DNA from: a bacterium Ga0077546
GTDB taxonomy: Bacteria; Cyanobacteriota; Vampirovibrionia; Obscuribacterales; Obscuribacteraceae
Assembly (NCBI GenBank): GCA_001464165.1
Contig: LNEX01000218.1
Span: 1 to 19,359, forward strand
Reading direction: 5' to 3'
Length of the DNA stretch: 19,359 bases
The notes beneath the pieces are model-generated. The model ran no database searches and was not told where the DNA came from. It saw only the letters and a list, made by a program, of their open reading frames with translations. Positions 1 to 9,038 of the stretch are shown one piece after another (positions within the stretch are counted from its first letter, which is position 1; each line of letters opens with the position of its first letter). The translations under genes were made by a program, and so were the position numbers.

Positions 1-227
1 GAAAGGGGCTGAGGAGCACTAAAAGGCAAATTCATAAACGGGAAAACGTCTTTTAGAGTGGGAGGCCCTAACGAACGCTGTGGTGCCTCATCCGTAAGCT
101 TAATCTCAGTCGGTCGTTTAAACTTCTGCGGCCCTGCAATATCGTTAAAAACTTGAGCACTCGCGGCTTGATTCAGAGTAGAAACAAACAACAATATAAA
201 GCCTAGGGCTCGCTTAGATTTGCTCAT
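1..227 (-). CDS. Secreted protein of unknown function, 5' part only (runs off left edge)
   Basis: Reading the minus strand from the ATG at 227, the frame stays open to the window edge (75 codons visible). The N-terminus MSKSKRALGFILLFVSTLNQ is a classic signal peptide: basic n-region, hydrophobic core, then an Ala-Ser-Ala site at about residues 22-24. The mature part begins QVFNDIAGPQKF and is Pro-rich and polar, so the product is probably exported. I recognise no family from this fragment. The gene lies 54 bp downstream of the acylase gene on the same strand and may be co-transcribed. No convincing Shine-Dalgarno is visible. Upstream are four further ATGs at 13-16 bp spacing, each inside a repeat of this gene's own first codons (see the repeat entry). 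The ATG at 227 is chosen because only it opens into the long frame. Confidence 0.7.
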   Translation of the reverse strand, partial: MSKSKRALGFILLFVSTLNQAASAQVFNDIAGPQKFKRPTEIKLTDEAPQRSLGPPTLKDVFPFMNLPFSAPQPL

Positions 228-284
228 CAAAATTGCTCATCAAATTTGCCCATCACGTTTACTCATCAGAGATTTTACTCATCA
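221..284 (-). repeat. Five imperfect tandem copies of a start-codon-containing 13-bp unit
   Basis: On the minus strand a unit close to TTTGATGAGCAAA is repeated, with its ATG at 282, 266, 253, 240 and 227 (spacing 16, 13, 13, 13). Each copy reads ATG AGY AAA or a near variant, the same as the first three codons of the downstream gene. As 13 is not a multiple of 3, successive ATGs fall in different frames. The first ATG overlaps the acylase stop as TGATG. The mini-frames from 266 and 253 end in a TGA that overlaps the ATGs at 240 and 227. Either the gene start was duplicated by slippage, or this is a chain of stop-start coupling sites. Confidence 0.8.
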
Positions 285-2702
285 GCGATCTGTAAAAAGC
301 AGCCTATGTTGAGAAATTTTCTCTTCAAGAGCAGGAGAGAAAGCAATTGGCAAAGGCTTCAAAGTAAGCCACGAACGAAGCTGATCACGATTAGCACTAG
401 AGAGTAAATTGCTGCTTTGACCAAGGGTAAGGGTCTGGTAGAACTTCTCGCTATCAGAAAGATCAATGAGAATTCTCATAGTGGGCCCGCTGCGGCAAAC
501 AAACTGCTCAGGCCCGCGACGCAGCGAAGACTCCATGCTTGAGACAGTGTCTTGATCTCCGCCAACTGGAACTGACTGGCCATTGAGTATACCCAATGCC
601 GGCGCGAGGTTAGGAGCACCACGTAAAAGTTCGCTTTCAAAAACAACTTTGTGCAAGTCACCCCACTTCCAAGAAGAGGGCTCATCGCTCTTGCTTTGCA
701 GACGAACATCTTTAACCGCCTGGCCAAACGAAGTGATGACAAAGCCTTTAAAAGTACGCTCTTCGCTCGGCAACCACTCACTATTTTTTTCAAGTAAGAT
801 ACGCTCAACTACTTGAGACCAAGCGGGATAGCGCTCTAAATATTCGTTAGCCAGATTGGCACCGAGCCGAGGCTCAAGTATTCGCCTAACAACTGTGCGA
901 ATGAAGCTCTCATAAAGGGCGGCACCACTGCTGTTCTCCGACAATACCCCATCCCATTTGCTTATGGCATCTAAGGCACTAAGCTGGAAAGCATCGATAG
1001 AGTCGGTCTTGCCTATGGCCTCAGCCAAAGTACGCTTAACTAGAGGGGCCAATGGTGCAAGCTGATCGCCTTGGAGCAGGGCCATTTCAGGTAAGCCCGG
1101 CTTCTGCAAATTCTTTTTGTATGAAGCAAGAACATTGAGGACGCGCTGAGCGCGATAGACATTAAGGTTGAGCGGCATCTCAGTGCGACTTTGACGGAAG
1201 TTCGCAACGTAGTAGCCCACAGCTGGATCAAAAGCATGCTCCATATCTTTAAAGGGAACATTAGCCACCCAATCACCGGTGCCTACCCAGCCCGGATTAA
1301 GTAGACATGACTCGAATTTAGTGAATTTACCAGCAGTGGAGCGCTCCGGAATAGATACAGCCTGCTGATAACCAATGTGCCCATCTCTATCAGCGAACAA
1401 GAAAGTGAACGGAGAACCAGCATAATGCTCAAGGCCGCTCTGAAACTGAGCCCAGTTAGCAGAGTGGTTGAGGCGATAAATTGCCTCAGCGCAACTAATA
1501 GTTTTCTCTGGTTGATTCAGACCAACCCAAGAAAGAGCGACTGCATTTTCATCGTTCTTTATTAACAGAGGACCGTGCCTAGTTTCTAGTACTTTATGAA
1601 GGAGATTAGAAGTGAGTATCAATGAACTAGAAAATCGAACAGGAATCTCCTCTACAATCTCTTTGGCATTAGCCCAACCAGTAGGTGTTTTGTACTTACC
1701 AGGAAACTGCGGCGAAAATTGCTCAAGGAAGAGATCTTGAACATCTACTTTTAGTGAAGTTAAACCAAAGGCAATCCGATCATTACGACCATTGACAATA
1801 CCCGGCACACCAGGCATGGCAGCACCAGCCAAGTGCAGAGCAGGGCACTTCAGTGATACCAAATACCAATCACAAGGTTGAGTAAAAGCAAAATGTCTGT
1901 CGAGAGCGAGGTACGCGCCCTTACTCTCAGTCATGCTGGAAGATACGACCCATCCATTAGAGCCCCATCCCGGAGCGGGCGAAAGAGCACTGGCCAACGA
2001 TAGTTGAGCTGTGCAGTTTATACCGGTTTTAACGCTTTCTAAGCGCCCCCCAGGCAGGCTGCTCACCGCTGGCGGTGCGTCAAAAATACGATCAAACAAG
2101 CGCGAAGCAATTTTATTGCCAGCCTTATCAATAATTCGTTGACGAAGATCATCTAAGCGCCATGATTCATCGAGACAATACTGGTTATATTTCAGTATCG
2201 CCAATGAATCTTGCGAGGTCCATGCTTTTGGTTTGTAGCCAAGCAAAAGAAACTCAAGAGCTAAGCGATCCTTTGATGTATTAATGTAGGCGTTGACACC
2301 CTGCGTATAAGCATCAAGGGCGGCTGCAACGTCTTTGGATAGTCCTTTTAGCTCACGGGCTGCCGCTCTATTGATACCAATGGTCCGCACTAGCTTATCG
2401 TGAGGCAGTGATTGCGACCCAAAAACTTCAGACAATTCACCAGCCGCTGTGCGTCGCATCATATCCATCTGAAAGAGGCGATCTTGGGCTGTGACATAAC
2501 CCTGTATGCGATAGAGATCTAACTCTGAGGCAGCTTCTATATACGGCACTGCTCTTTCGTCAAACTTAACAGCAGCTCCTCGGCCTAGCTCAGGAAAACT
2601 AACAATGCCATCCAGCAAAGGCAAGCTGCGCTGGGCAACGAAATAGCCCCCACCAGAAAGCAAGACGGCAACTACGACTAAAACTAAAAGAGCTCTCAAC
2701 AA
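282..2702 (-). CDS. Penicillin acylase family Ntn hydrolase, membrane-anchored
   Basis: Family S45 penicillin/AHL-acylase-like Ntn hydrolase, 806 aa, about the usual precursor length. Residues 1-25 form a hydrophobic signal or anchor (ALLVLVVVAVLL), so it acts outside the cytoplasmic membrane. Recognisable motifs are an alpha-chain start with a GYVTAQDRLFQMDMMRR segment (68-84), the GWGSN motif whose Ser248 would become the N-terminal nucleophile after self-cleavage, a PGVPGIVNGRNDRIAFGLT block (298-316) and TRHGP (374-378). The family hydrolyses amide bonds in penicillins, N-acyl-homoserine lactones or other acyl-amides; the substrate cannot be read here. The start is TTG at 2702. An ATG at 2713 is out of frame and stops at once, and no ATG lies in frame upstream. 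No strong Shine-Dalgarno is seen. It lies 103 bp downstream of the hybrid kinase gene and 54 bp upstream of the secreted-protein gene, all on one strand. Confidence 0.88.
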   Translation of the reverse strand: MLRALLVLVVVAVLLSGGGYFVAQRSLPLLDGIVSFPELGRGAAVKFDERAVPYIEAASELDLYRIQGYVTAQDRLFQMDMMRRTAAGELSEVFGSQSLPHDKLVRTIGINRAAARELKGLSKDVAAALDAYTQGVNAYINTSKDRLALEFLLLGYKPKAWTSQDSLAILKYNQYCLDESWRLDDLRQRIIDKAGNKIASRLFDRIFDAPPAVSSLPGGRLESVKTGINCTAQLSLASALSPAPGWGSNGWVVSSSMTESKGAYLALDRHFAFTQPCDWYLVSLKCPALHLAGAAMPGVPGIVNGRNDRIAFGLTSLKVDVQDLFLEQFSPQFPGKYKTPTGWANAKEIVEEIPVRFSSSLILTSNLLHKVLETRHGPLLIKNDENAVALSWVGLNQPEKTISCAEAIYRLNHSANWAQFQSGLEHYAGSPFTFLFADRDGHIGYQQAVSIPERSTAGKFTKFESCLLNPGWVGTGDWVANVPFKDMEHAFDPAVGYYVANFRQSRTEMPLNLNVYRAQRVLNVLASYKKNLQKPGLPEMALLQGDQLAPLAPLVKRTLAEAIGKTDSIDAFQLSALDAISKWDGVLSENSSGAALYESFIRTVVRRILEPRLGANLANEYLERYPAWSQVVERILLEKNSEWLPSEERTFKGFVITSFGQAVKDVRLQSKSDEPSSWKWGDLHKVVFESELLRGAPNLAPALGILNGQSVPVGGDQDTVSSMESSLRRGPEQFVCRSGPTMRILIDLSDSEKFYQTLTLGQSSNLLSSANRDQLRSWLTLKPLPIAFSPALEEKISQHRLLFTDR

Positions 2703-2767
2703 TTTGGTAACATCGCCAATTGAACAGGTTTTAAGGAACTGAACATCTAAGGATAAAAGACCAAGTA

Positions 2768-2773
2768 ATTATA
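2768..2773 (-). promoter_or_regulatory. Possible -10 box upstream of the acylase gene
   Basis: The minus strand reads a perfect TATAAT here, 66 bp before the TTG start of the acylase gene, inside the 103-bp gap that follows the hybrid kinase gene. I see no good TTGACA-like hexamer 16-18 bp upstream. Just upstream (2777-2792) is a small hairpin, CCTTTG / AATA loop / CAAAGG, which could end the kinase transcript. Together they hint that the acylase gene has its own promoter. This rests on the sequence only. Confidence 0.3.
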
Positions 2774-2805
2774 AGGCCTTTGAATACAAAGGGTAGTTAC
2801 AAGTA

Positions 2806-5800
2806 TCAGGAAAAGATAGGTGAACTTTTGCGACCTTCAATATAGCTCAAGACCGTGGTCAATTCTTGCTCTAACTTGTCGGTAAGCCCTGGCAATTGAG
2901 TCACCTCGCCTCTCTTGGCCGAAGTCTCAAGGGCCAAAGCTGCACGAGAAAGCGAGCCAGCAGTCATGACAACCGCCAATCCCTTGAACTGATGAGCTAA
3001 GCGAATTAATTCTAAGTCGTTATTACTTGCTACCGCTTGGCGAATACAGCTCATCAACTCCTCACACTCTGCGCTGAAACTACTAATTAACCGTTTAAGA
3101 TCAGCAAGGCCGTATAGCGCAGCTAATTCCTCACAATTTATCGGAACCTCGTCCAAGGCCCTTTCAGATATCTCTGGAGAAGAAATTAACTCCCCTATCT
3201 TAAAATCGGAAGCACGGTCTGCAACAGCAGGCTTCAACCACTTTTCAAGCAAGCGATACAATTGTTCTTGGCCAACCGGCTTGCTCAAATAATCATCCAT
3301 ACCCGCCGCTATGCAATTTTCGCGATCACCTTTCATGGCAGAGGCTGTCATAGCAATGACCGGAATGTGCCCGCCACCGGCCTCCTCTTCATTGCGAATC
3401 AACAAAGTCGCTTCATATCCATCCATTTCAGGCATCTGGCAATCCATCAAAATCAATGAATAGCGGCCAGTACGAAAAGCGTCAAGAGCCTCGCTGCCAT
3501 TGCCCACGAGATCTGCCATCAGGCCCAGTCTTTGCACTTGTCGCAGAGCTAACTCTTGCATCACAGTGTTATCCTCTGCAATCAAAATGCGCTGGTCAGC
3601 AGCCAAATTCGACTGAATCGGCCTAGAAGGCAAACTAGAAGGCGACGTAGAAGACATAGAAGAATCAATAGCCGCGGGTGAAAGAGGCACCGCCATCAAT
3701 GCTGCTTCTAGACTTGAAGAATTGGAATATGCCTTTTCTACCTCAGTCAAAAATTCAAATAACCGAAATGGTTTTTGCAGGTGACCGACATAAGAACTTG
3801 ATCCGGCAACAAGTTCAGCTCCTGGTAATTCACTACCACCAAGAACTAATAAACCAGGCATAGAGCGTCCAAAGGCAGCTAAACTCGCCTGGCGAAAAGT
3901 CTGAAACTGCTCTAATTCATAAGGTGAAGGCGCAACAGGAAAGTTACCAGATATATTATTCACAGAACCAGAGCCAGAAGAACCGGCACTAGACCTAGAA
4001 TCTGAAGCTTCAACTGAACTATGAGAATCTCTTACCTCCTGACCTATAGCTATGTCATAGATAATCATTCGAATTTCGGGCAGTTGTGGTACTTCGGAGA
4101 GTTCATGCAATTGTGACTGCAGCACGGCTCTCTTCAAGAGTTCTAGTGCCTCTGCAAGCGATGCCACTGGCATCACCTTGATATTGTACAAAGAGAGGTA
4201 ACTATCCACTATTCCTTGCAATGCCGGCGAGGGTGAAAGCAAAAGAACTGAAAAAACACTCTCCAACCTTGAAGGAATATTAGCTAACTGCGTTCCGCTA
4301 CCCGGCGTTGTCCTCGGTCTCAGAAGCTGTTCGAGCCTAGTTCGATCTTGAGCAAGACCGATGGGAATGACAAACCAAAAGGACGAGCCTTGACCGGCTT
4401 CACTAACAAAATCAATGGTGCCAGACATCATTTCAACCAATAGCTTACAAATCGAAAGCCCTAAACCTGTACCACCATACTTTCTTGTGGTAGAGCCATC
4501 AGCCTGAACGAATGGACGAAACAAGCGCTTGCGAGCTGATTCAGACAAACCAATACCACTATCAGTGACAGAAAACTTGACAGTAACAGTGCCGGGTTCG
4601 CCGCCCATTTCGTTCGCCAGAAATAGCGTATCTAACTCAGCCTTGAGGAAGACCTCGCCTCTCCTGGTAAATTTGACAGCGTTGCTAGCAAGGTTGAGCA
4701 AAATCTGCCTGACGCGCACCGGGTCTCCCTTCAACGTCATGGGAAGACGCGGGTCGACCCAAGTCAAAAGCGCTAAGCCTTTCTTGCGAGCAGCCGGGGC
4801 CAGCAAATCGGCACAATCTTCTAAAAGAGCTAAAATATTAAAATCGACATTATCAAGCTCGACTCTCCCAGCTTCAACTTTTGAGAAATCGAGAATGTCA
4901 TTGATAATAGTCAAAAGTGATTGCGCTGAGTCTTTAACCATTGTAGTAAACTGTTTCTGTTGACTGTCCAAAACAGTGTCTAATAGTAGCTCTGACATAC
5001 CAATGACAGCTGAAATTGGGGTGCGAATCTCGTGCGATATATTAGCGACAAACTCACTTTTCAGCTTCGATGCTTCTAAGGCTGAATCACAAGCAAGCTC
5101 TAATTTTTGAGTCAAACTTTCTAACTCACTATTAACCAAAGCCAGCCGATCTACACGTTCTTGCAAATCGAGATTGAGTTTACGAATCTCTTCATCAGCC
5201 TGTCTCTTCTCGTTGATATCAGTAATCAAACCGTTGAAAATTACGTCACCATTTTCGAGTACTTCCGGCGACGAGGTACAACGTATCCATTTGATACCAC
5301 CAGCCTGGGTGATGAGACGTCCCTCCCATTCAAAGCCAGAAGGGCCAATGTAGGCATCGGTAATAGCCTGCCAAATACCGGGTAGGTCATCAGGATGCAA
5401 GCGAGAGAAGGCCAGTGAAGGATCTGCCATCATGGCAGCTGGCTCAACTTCTAGAATATTTCTGCAACTTTCACTGACATAAGGGAAGGAAAAACTGCCG
5501 TCACGACGATGCAAATATTGATAGATGCCACCAGGAACATGGGATGCCAGCTGATGGAAACGAGTCTCGCTCTGCTGCAGAGAGGCCTCGACTTCTTTGC
5601 GGGCAGTAATGTCTTTGTTGAAGACATAGTAACCAGTGAATTTATTGTTTGGATCAGTCACTCGCACCATGGTCATCTGCTGGTGGAACAACCCTCCGTC
5701 TTTACGCTGACCCAAAAGTTCAACTTCAGCTTTGCCGGTCTCTAACATGGCTTGATAACAGCGCTGCCACTTGCCGTGGTCTTCGCTGTAGACACAATCT

Positions 5801-7566
5801 TCAACTGAAGTCAGTATCAACTCTTCAATAGCGTAACCGTACAAATCAGCATAAGACTTGTTCACTGACAAATAACGGTTATCGCTATCTATTTTGGCAA
5901 TGCCCTCTACAGCATTTTTCATAGCAATATTTATATCAAGAAGCTCAATTTCAGCCGCTTTGCGATCGGTTATATCGTAAGCAACAGCATATATTAAACC
6001 CTTCTGTGCCGGGGTAGCGCTCCAAAGTAACCAACAAATTGAACCATCTTTGCAGATATAGCGATTCTCAAAATTGACAATGTTTGTGCCCACGAGCAAG
6101 TCTTTGCTCTTCTCTAAAGTACTTGCTATATCATCAGGATGAAGGAAATCAATGTAAGGCCTAGCCATCAACTCGTCTATAGTGTAGCCTAGCTTCTCAC
6201 TCCAGGCGGAATTGATACGTTTAAAATACCCGTCTTCGGAGGCAATACAAAACAAGTCGTGAGACAAGTTAAAATAGATATTGGCTTCATTTAGCTCTTT
6301 GGTACGTTCAATCACCTTATGTTCAAGATCAGCTTGAGCCGCTTTCAACTCATCTTCAGCGCTTTTGAGCTGCGTAACATCAGAACAAAAAGCAATAATG
6401 CCTTGAATCACGCCATCTTCATCGCGATAAGGCATTTTGTCTGTATGCAGCCAGCGAACAGAACCATCACCGCGGCGGACAATTTCAACAATTCCAAGCT
6501 TGGGCTTACCAGAATTTATTACTTCGAGATCATCCAAAAAGTACTGCTCTGACTCTTCAGGATAAAGTTCTTCAACCGACTTTCCTTCAAGGTCAGCGAA
6601 ATCAACACCAAGAGTTTCACAAACAGCCTTATTGACTTTTACAATGCGATTACTTAAATCTTTGTACCAGACCATAGATGGCATAGAGTCAAGAATTACC
6701 TGCTCATGGGCACGCTGCAAGCCAAGCAAATCTTGCGCCCGTCGCATCTCAAAGACAAAAGAAAGGTGAGTACCAATTTCTTCAATAGCGTTAAGAAAAT
6801 ACTTGTCTGGTGCCGCTCTACGCACGCCAAAAAACTCAAAAACGGCCAAAAGTCTTTGACCATTTCTCACCGGAAAGGCGAATCCAGAATGAATCGCTGG
6901 CAGACTGAGCAACCCCCGCTGCTCCACTGCAATGTTGTCGACGAACACTGGTGTATTCTCGTTAGCCGCTTTGCCAGGCAGAGCTTCACCCACTTGCAAA
7001 TAATAGAAAGCAGTGTCAGAACACTGCAAAGCCGTACCATCTAGGTTGGGGTACCACGCTTGGCCTATTTGCCAGTTCGCCAACTGACATATTCTAGAAA
7101 TACAGTGCAAACTAATATCATCAATGCGCTCAAGCTCACTAGCTTCAGCAATAACTTCAACCACGAGGGCAAGAGCTTCCTCGATGCGGCGCCGTTCACT
7201 TACGTCGTAGCTAATGCCACGCATAGTCTTAGGTTCTACGCCATCGAACACAACATTGACCCGATCTGAAAGCCAGAGATACTGGCCATCAGAGCGTCTC
7301 ATGCGATAAATCACTTCGTAGTGGTTGTTCTCGCGCGTGACACTGTCTTTTGCCCGCTGCACTTTTGCAAGGTCATCCGGATGACAAATCTGAACAAAAA
7401 GAGAAGGATCACTCAACCACTTTTCAACAGGATAACCAAGCAACTGCACGGCATGCTGTGAGACAAAATAGTTTATAGAAGTCTTGAAATCTGCTTCCCA
7501 AATGATTGCTTCGACTGAATTGAGCAAGTTCTCGAAACTATTGCGACTAACAGACTCATCCATCAT
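2806..7566 (-). CDS. Multi-PAS/GAF hybrid sensor histidine kinase with two receiver modules and HPt
   Basis: A 1586-aa phosphorelay protein. Domains in order: PAS (10-128), GAF-like (130-275), four PAS (285-405, 427-537, 540-660, 665-790), coiled coil (786-836), HisKA with SHEIRTP (phospho-acceptor His845), HATPase (N-box Asn958/Asn962, TDSGIGL 1001-1007, GGTGLGLSI 1031-1039), degenerate receiver (about 1100-1280), canonical receiver (Glu1331/Asp1332, phospho-acceptor Asp1375, Thr1407, Lys1429) and HPt (LAHQFKG, His1525). This supplies every step of a His-Asp-His relay, probably handing phosphate to a separate receiver not encoded here. No membrane segment is seen, so it should sense cytoplasmic signals through its PAS/GAF domains. 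Ser-rich linkers (1180-1205, 1298-1320) flank part of the receiver region. The start is the first of two adjacent ATGs (7566 or 7563), with a weak AGG about 6 bp upstream. It is divergent from the membrane protein gene at 7684. Confidence 0.95.
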   Translation of the reverse strand: MMDESVSRNSFENLLNSVEAIIWEADFKTSINYFVSQHAVQLLGYPVEKWLSDPSLFVQICHPDDLAKVQRAKDSVTRENNHYEVIYRMRRSDGQYLWLSDRVNVVFDGVEPKTMRGISYDVSERRRIEEALALVVEVIAEASELERIDDISLHCISRICQLANWQIGQAWYPNLDGTALQCSDTAFYYLQVGEALPGKAANENTPVFVDNIAVEQRGLLSLPAIHSGFAFPVRNGQRLLAVFEFFGVRRAAPDKYFLNAIEEIGTHLSFVFEMRRAQDLLGLQRAHEQVILDSMPSMVWYKDLSNRIVKVNKAVCETLGVDFADLEGKSVEELYPEESEQYFLDDLEVINSGKPKLGIVEIVRRGDGSVRWLHTDKMPYRDEDGVIQGIIAFCSDVTQLKSAEDELKAAQADLEHKVIERTKELNEANIYFNLSHDLFCIASEDGYFKRINSAWSEKLGYTIDELMARPYIDFLHPDDIASTLEKSKDLLVGTNIVNFENRYICKDGSICWLLWSATPAQKGLIYAVAYDITDRKAAEIELLDINIAMKNAVEGIAKIDSDNRYLSVNKSYADLYGYAIEELILTSVEDCVYSEDHGKWQRCYQAMLETGKAEVELLGQRKDGGLFHQQMTMVRVTDPNNKFTGYYVFNKDITARKEVEASLQQSETRFHQLASHVPGGIYQYLHRRDGSFSFPYVSESCRNILEVEPAAMMADPSLAFSRLHPDDLPGIWQAITDAYIGPSGFEWEGRLITQAGGIKWIRCTSSPEVLENGDVIFNGLITDINEKRQADEEIRKLNLDLQERVDRLALVNSELESLTQKLELACDSALEASKLKSEFVANISHEIRTPISAVIGMSELLLDTVLDSQQKQFTTMVKDSAQSLLTIINDILDFSKVEAGRVELDNVDFNILALLEDCADLLAPAARKKGLALLTWVDPRLPMTLKGDPVRVRQILLNLASNAVKFTRRGEVFLKAELDTLFLANEMGGEPGTVTVKFSVTDSGIGLSESARKRLFRPFVQADGSTTRKYGGTGLGLSICKLLVEMMSGTIDFVSEAGQGSSFWFVIPIGLAQDRTRLEQLLRPRTTPGSGTQLANIPSRLESVFSVLLLSPSPALQGIVDSYLSLYNIKVMPVASLAEALELLKRAVLQSQLHELSEVPQLPEIRMIIYDIAIGQEVRDSHSSVEASDSRSSAGSSGSGSVNNISGNFPVAPSPYELEQFQTFRQASLAAFGRSMPGLLVLGGSELPGAELVAGSSSYVGHLQKPFRLFEFLTEVEKAYSNSSSLEAALMAVPLSPAAIDSSMSSTSPSSLPSRPIQSNLAADQRILIAEDNTVMQELALRQVQRLGLMADLVGNGSEALDAFRTGRYSLILMDCQMPEMDGYEATLLIRNEEEAGGGHIPVIAMTASAMKGDRENCIAAGMDDYLSKPVGQEQLYRLLEKWLKPAVADRASDFKIGELISSPEISERALDEVPINCEELAALYGLADLKRLISSFSAECEELMSCIRQAVASNNDLELIRLAHQFKGLAVVMTAGSLSRAALALETSAKRGEVTQLPGLTDKLEQELTTVLSYIEGRKSSPIFS

Positions 7567-7683
7567 TAAGGCCTATCATTTAAGATACTTCAGAAACCTA
7601 TTCAATACTAAGATGATAACTGACTACACTATTATAAAGACGGTATTAACTGTAAATTGCTGAGTTAACGTGCGGGAGACTCT
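7567..7683. promoter_or_regulatory. Divergent intergenic region with candidate promoters
   Basis: This 117-bp gap separates the divergent kinase and membrane-protein genes, so it must carry both promoters unless transcription comes from elsewhere. A self-overlapping AT box at 7630-7638 reads TATTATAAA on the plus strand and contains TATAAT on the minus strand (7636-7631), 65 bp before the kinase start. No consensus -35 sits at the right distance on either strand. The rightward gene has a good ribosome site, GGGAG at 7674-7678, 5 bp before its ATG. Confidence 0.35.
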
Positions 7684-9018
7684 ATGGCAGACGCTCGTAC
7701 CAGAGTGCTGGTACTGCTCATAGCCTATTTTGTTATAAGGCTACCCTGGCTCTTTTTAGTGCCAATGAAAGAAGCGCCAGATGAGTATGCTCATTTCTGG
7801 ATTCTGCGCTTTCTCACTGAGCATCTAAGACTGCCAGAAGCAGCTGAAGTTTTGGCCGGCGGACCCTCGGCGGTCTACGGCTCTTATCCACCCTTTGGCT
7901 ATGTGCCCCATGTGCTCACTTCACTAATTGGCGCCAAGCTTACCCCAACTGTCGATATTTCACTTTGCGCTCGCTTTGGCAGCCTCATTACCGGCGCCAC
8001 CCTGATACCCTGTGCCGACTATTTTGGCCAGTTGCTCTTTAGCCGCTCCCGCTTGTTTGCCTTAGCTCTTCCCCTGCTAATTGTCTTCCATCCTCAACTA
8101 GTGTTTGTTAATGCCTATGCTAACTGTGATACCACCACAGCAGCACTAGCGGCAGTGACATTGGTGCTCTTAAGCAAGACTTTGCTGCAAGGGCTGCAAC
8201 CGAAATTCAGCCTCATTCTAGGTCTCGTTCTTGGCTGGCTGGCCTTGACTAAATATTCAGGCTATTCAATGTTTCCCACGGCAGCCGTGGCAATTCTTCT
8301 GGCGGCCTGGCTGCATCGCACAAAATTCACAAGCCTACTGCTAAACTGCGCCATTGTAGCCGCTTCTGCCCTCGGCCTCAGCCTCTGGTGGTTCCTGCGC
8401 AATGCCGCCATATTTGACGGCGACTACCTCGGCACCAAAACCATGTACCATACCTGGGCAGTCACTTTCAAAAGAGAATTAGTCTTTCATAAAAGCGCTT
8501 GGACATTCTTGAAAGACCACCGCTGGTGGCGCACTATTATCTATTCTTACTGGGGCTATTTTGGCTACATGACCCAAGAAATGGCTCGGCCACTCTATAT
8601 CGTCTATCAAAGTTTTATGGCAGTGAGCATTGTCGCAGCTCTGGTTCGAGTGCCAAAAGCAATACGAGCGATTAAGGCACTAATAGCAGTACCAAATGTA
8701 GTTTCTAGCATTAACCAAGACGCGGCCTTGCCCGCAGTGTGGTTCACGCTTGTAGCCAGCTTTATCATCAATTTAGGGGCCATGGTCTATGCCTCTATGG
8801 CCAACTTTGGACTAGCCCAGGGGCGCTATTTGTTCCCCAATGAAATACCAATCATGGCCATGCTACTGGGCGGTCTCTACCTGCTGCCTACTGGATTGAG
8901 AAACAAAGCCGCAGCCACTTTTGTAGTCTTCAACGCCGGGGCCTGCATTTATCAGTTTTACAAGCTCTCCAACCTGCCTGGGTATGCTTTCAATTTCGTT
9001 AGAACTTATGTGCAGTAG
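7684..9018 (+). CDS. Polytopic membrane protein, GT-C / DUF2142-like glycosyltransferase
   Basis: A 444-aa protein with about ten hydrophobic helices (for example 7-26, 123-142, 150-167, 177-190, 197-210, 217-238, 306-321, 351-370, 388-401, 409-426). The first extracytoplasmic loop carries APDEYAH (31-37), whose acidic pair Asp33-Glu34 sits where GT-C enzymes keep their catalytic acidic residues. A later AQGRYLFP block (378-385) is typical of DUF2142/PMT-type proteins. Such enzymes move a sugar from a polyprenyl-phosphate donor to lipid, protein or polysaccharide on the outer face of the cytoplasmic membrane; donor and acceptor are unknown here. The ATG at 7684 has a GGGAG ribosome site at 5-bp spacing. 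It is a single gene, divergent from the hybrid kinase and convergent with the Trp-rich protein gene. A non-enzymatic membrane protein of the same fold cannot be excluded. Confidence 0.75.
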   Translation: MADARTRVLVLLIAYFVIRLPWLFLVPMKEAPDEYAHFWILRFLTEHLRLPEAAEVLAGGPSAVYGSYPPFGYVPHVLTSLIGAKLTPTVDISLCARFGSLITGATLIPCADYFGQLLFSRSRLFALALPLLIVFHPQLVFVNAYANCDTTTAALAAVTLVLLSKTLLQGLQPKFSLILGLVLGWLALTKYSGYSMFPTAAVAILLAAWLHRTKFTSLLLNCAIVAASALGLSLWWFLRNAAIFDGDYLGTKTMYHTWAVTFKRELVFHKSAWTFLKDHRWWRTIIYSYWGYFGYMTQEMARPLYIVYQSFMAVSIVAALVRVPKAIRAIKALIAVPNVVSSINQDAALPAVWFTLVASFIINLGAMVYASMANFGLAQGRYLFPNEIPIMAMLLGGLYLLPTGLRNKAAATFVVFNAGACIYQFYKLSNLPGYAFNFVRTYVQ

Positions 9019-9038
9019 CTGGTCTTTACTGGCATGGT

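Noticed and set aside
4529..4963. 144-aa rightward frame inside the hybrid kinase gene
   Set aside because: Antisense to the HATPase/HisKA region of the kinase; Ser/Leu-rich composition typical of antisense reading.
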